A stretch of 7,340 nt of DNA from Deltaproteobacteria bacterium. Lineage in GTDB: Bacteria; Desulfobacterota; Desulfobacteria; Desulfobacterales; Desulfatirhabdiaceae. Below, piece after piece: positions 7,016 to 7,340 of this stretch. Below the pieces are notes generated by a model. That model was not told the origin of the DNA. It searched no databases and saw only the letters and a program-made list of their open reading frames with translations. Made by a program: the position numbers and the translations under genes. The DNA is taken from NCBI GenBank assembly GCA_021778975.1, contig JAJYBO010000143.1, forward strand, positions 1 through 7,340, given 5' to 3'. Each line of letters starts with the position of its first letter. The stretch's first letter is position 1.

Positions 7016-7340
7016 AACACCGCCTTTCGTGTGTGAAAATCCGTTGATTGTTCAAAGCACCATGCCGCTTTCAGAAGATTCCCCTCGCTGAAATGCGGCC
7101 CCATGAGCTGAAGACCGACCGGAAGCCCCTGTTTCGTAAATCCGCAGGGAACCGACATTCCGGGAATTCCGGCCAGATTGGCGGAAAGGGTGAAGATATC
7201 CGACAGATACATGGTAAGGGGATCGCCAATATGCTGGCCGATTGGATAGGCTGGCGTGGGCGCAACCGGCGACACCAGCAGATCGCAGCGCTGAAACGCT
7301 TTCTTGAAATCGTCCATGATCAGGGTGCGCACCCGGGACG
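7012..7340 (-). CDS. gatA: Aspartyl/glutamyl-tRNA amidotransferase subunit A (GatA), C-terminal fragment
   Basis: GatA is the amidase subunit of GatCAB. It releases ammonia from glutamine, which is used to convert Glu-tRNA(Gln) and Asp-tRNA(Asn) into Gln-tRNA(Gln) and Asn-tRNA(Asn) in the cytoplasm. About 108 C-terminal residues are in the window; the reading frame is open to the right edge, so the remaining part (the family is near 480-490 residues) lies outside. The segment SRVRTLIMDDF, then DLLVSPVAPTPAYPIG, MYLSDIFTLSANLAGIPG and MSVPCGF is the characteristic GatA C-terminal stretch, ending in the typical FEQSTDFHTRK tail. The Lys-Ser-Ser catalytic triad is in the missing part, so activity cannot be judged. 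The TGA stop (7014-7012) overlaps the ATG of the next gene by 4 nt, implying translational coupling. A related amidase is the only real alternative; the DIFTLSANLAG and tail motifs favour GatA strongly. Confidence 0.95.
   Translation of the reverse strand, partial: SRVRTLIMDDFKKAFQRCDLLVSPVAPTPAYPIGQHIGDPLTMYLSDIFTLSANLAGIPGMSVPCGFTKQGLPVGLQLMGPHFSEGNLLKAAWCFEQSTDFHTRKAVL
7020..7026 (-). promoter_or_regulatory. Ribosome binding site of the 61-aa gene, inside gatA
   Basis: Reading the minus strand, AAGGCGG ends 4 nt before the ATG at 7015. It lies inside the final codons of gatA, so the small gene is set up both for reinitiation at the ATGA overlap and for independent ribosome loading. It is the clearest Shine-Dalgarno site of the complete genes here. 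Confidence 0.6.

Overview
The window is a compact bacterial stretch of about 7.3 kb. Every gene that can be supported is read from the minus strand, so transcription runs from high to low coordinates. GC content looks moderate, somewhat above 50% (judged by eye). The combination of genes is a GatCAB amidotransferase subunit, a MutL that carries the endonuclease motifs (so no MutH is needed), and a RecB of the RecBCD type. This fits a Gram-negative, non-enterobacterial lineage. A sulfate-reducer-type member of Desulfobacterota (the old Deltaproteobacteria) is my best guess, but it is an inference from gene content and protein flavour, not a database match.

Layout in transcription order: (1) 7340-7012, the C-terminal part of gatA, with the N-terminus beyond the right edge. 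(2) 7015-6830, a 61-residue helical protein I cannot name, whose start codon overlaps the gatA stop in an ATGA arrangement. (3) 6817 (or 6826)-4985, a complete mutL. (4) 4979-4131, a complete TIM-barrel amidohydrolase of the amidohydrolase 2 type, 5 nt after mutL. (5) 4129-3623, a complete YfcE/MJ0936-type metallophosphoesterase, 1 nt after the amidohydrolase. (6) A 90-nt gap at 3533-3622 with a short direct repeat and no convincing terminator. (7) 3532 to the left edge, recB. It stays open for 1177 codons, with all helicase motifs and the complete nuclease active site; only the extreme C-terminus is missing.

Genes 1-5 are packed like one operon (4-nt overlap, 2 to 12 nt, 5 nt and 1 nt gaps). 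recB may be read through from it or may have its own promoter in the 90-nt gap. The set joins tRNA charging fidelity (Gln-tRNA/Asn-tRNA made by transamidation), mismatch repair and double-strand break repair with two small hydrolases of unknown substrate. No tRNA, rRNA, CRISPR, insertion sequence, prophage or plasmid feature was found, and no gene-free stretch exceeds 90 nt. I see no clearly new multi-gene system. The least explained element is the conserved-looking 61-residue protein between gatA and mutL.
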